Positions 37,615 to 37,780 of a stretch of 37,780 nt of DNA are shown here, in pieces (positions within the stretch are counted from its first letter, which is position 1; each line of letters opens with the position of its first letter). Under the pieces are notes generated by a model. It ran no database searches. It was not told the origin of the DNA and worked only from the letters and a program-made list of their open reading frames with translations. The stretch is from a virus. Location of the stretch: the IMG/VR virus record IMGVR_UViG_3300037042_002121, positions 1-37,780 of that record; one strand, given 5' to 3'. The position numbers and the translations under genes are program-made.

Positions 37615-37780
37615 TATTGCACGCGCCGCCAGTGAGCACAGACCTCGACATTCGACGCGAGGATTGCAGTGCCGCGCAGTGACACCGCCGTCATGCTCGT
37701 CGCGTTACTCACGACGCCACGCACTTCGATTGTCTTTGCAGTGCCCGCGTCAAGGCGAGGCGCATGCGTCGTTGTAGCGG
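37614..37780 (-). CDS. secreted protein, second copy (5' part outside window)
   Basis: The frame ends [11 protein letters not shown]-stop with TAATG overlap to fibre B, just like the secreted protein before fibre A, and contains [18 protein letters not shown]-type sequence. About 55 C-terminal codons are present. Differences from the other copy are few and mostly silent or conservative, which indicates recent divergence under selection for the protein. Confidence 0.85.
   Translation of the reverse strand, partial: ATTTHAPRLDAGTAKTIEVRGVVSNATSMTAVSLRGTAILASNVEVCAHWRRVQ

Noticed and set aside
1-37780. Plus-strand genes
   Set aside because: The long plus-strand frames are Arg/Ala-rich shadows opposite well-supported minus-strand genes, have no ribosome sites and show no recognisable domains.
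1-37780. Simple circle by joining base 37780 to base 1
   Set aside because: The direct join puts fibre A out of frame with the secreted-protein sequence at the right end and makes no sensible gene. The ends overlap as diverged versions rather than abut.
1-37780. CRISPR array, integrase, tRNA genes or diversity-generating retroelement
   Set aside because: No regularly spaced repeats with spacers, no recombinase motifs, no cloverleaf and no reverse transcriptase or template repeat were found. The collagen repeats are coding triplets.

Overview
The window is almost the whole genome of a tailed phage of about 36.6 kb, GC-rich, with every supported gene on the minus strand. The tail set (tail tube, tape measure, frameshifted tail chaperone, tail-tip proteins, no sheath) points to a long non-contractile (siphovirus-like) tail. 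No integrase, tRNA or lysogeny module is visible, so a lytic life style is likely but not proven. A two-lipoprotein, holin-like and M15-peptidase lysis set and TTGACA-type promoters fit a Gram-negative host; the host itself cannot be named from the sequence. Genes are packed with TGATG, TAATG and ATGA stop/start overlaps.

Layout, in transcription order (right to left). 37780-35236: the end of a secreted-protein gene and a complete collagen-like tail fibre (version B). 35227-34067: lysis-type small membrane proteins and lipoproteins. 34070-31955: a receiver-like protein, a ParB-like protein, and an ABC ATPase fused to a GNAT acyltransferase. 31951-20835: small and large terminase, three tiny ORFs, portal, S49 protease with a nested scaffold, decoration protein, major capsid, MuF-like protein, neck proteins, tail terminator and tail tube. 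20835-12312: G/GT tail chaperones with a -1 frameshift, tape measure and four tail-tip proteins. 12300-5800: early region with a RecT-like annealing protein, SSB, a replication initiator carrying iterons, and many small genes. 5814-2241: replication/recombination genes (helicase-loader-like ATPase, TGT-like protein, RecU-like resolvase). 2202-1: M15 lysis peptidase, secreted protein, and the 5' two thirds of a second fibre version (A).

The most striking content is in the early region. Three intergenic spacers contain what reads as a complete small type I hammerhead ribozyme (8369-8415, 9918-9964, 11364-11412), each just behind a short promoter-proximal gene. All have the full conserved core, a 6-bp stem II and a stem III closed by a different UNCG tetraloop, with compensatory changes. 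Ten early genes are preceded by a common leader hairpin (CGCUGC-AGGN-GCAGCG type) with covarying stems, whether the mRNA 5' end comes from a promoter or from ribozyme cleavage. Four near-identical promoters (TTGACA-17-TAAGGT) sit in the same region. The repeated module is promoter, leader hairpin, small ORF, hammerhead, leader hairpin, next ORF. Three genes elsewhere (M15 peptidase, portal, neck protein) instead carry TGTGGTANNGT six bases before the ATG and no Shine-Dalgarno, as expected for leaderless late transcripts.

The two window ends carry two versions of the same fibre locus. They share an exactly 127-bp direct repeat (1-127 = 36611-36737) and differ by a swapped domain between collagen repeats. 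This suggests two fibre alleles or a tandem duplication in a circularly permuted genome, with the contig broken at the repeat.
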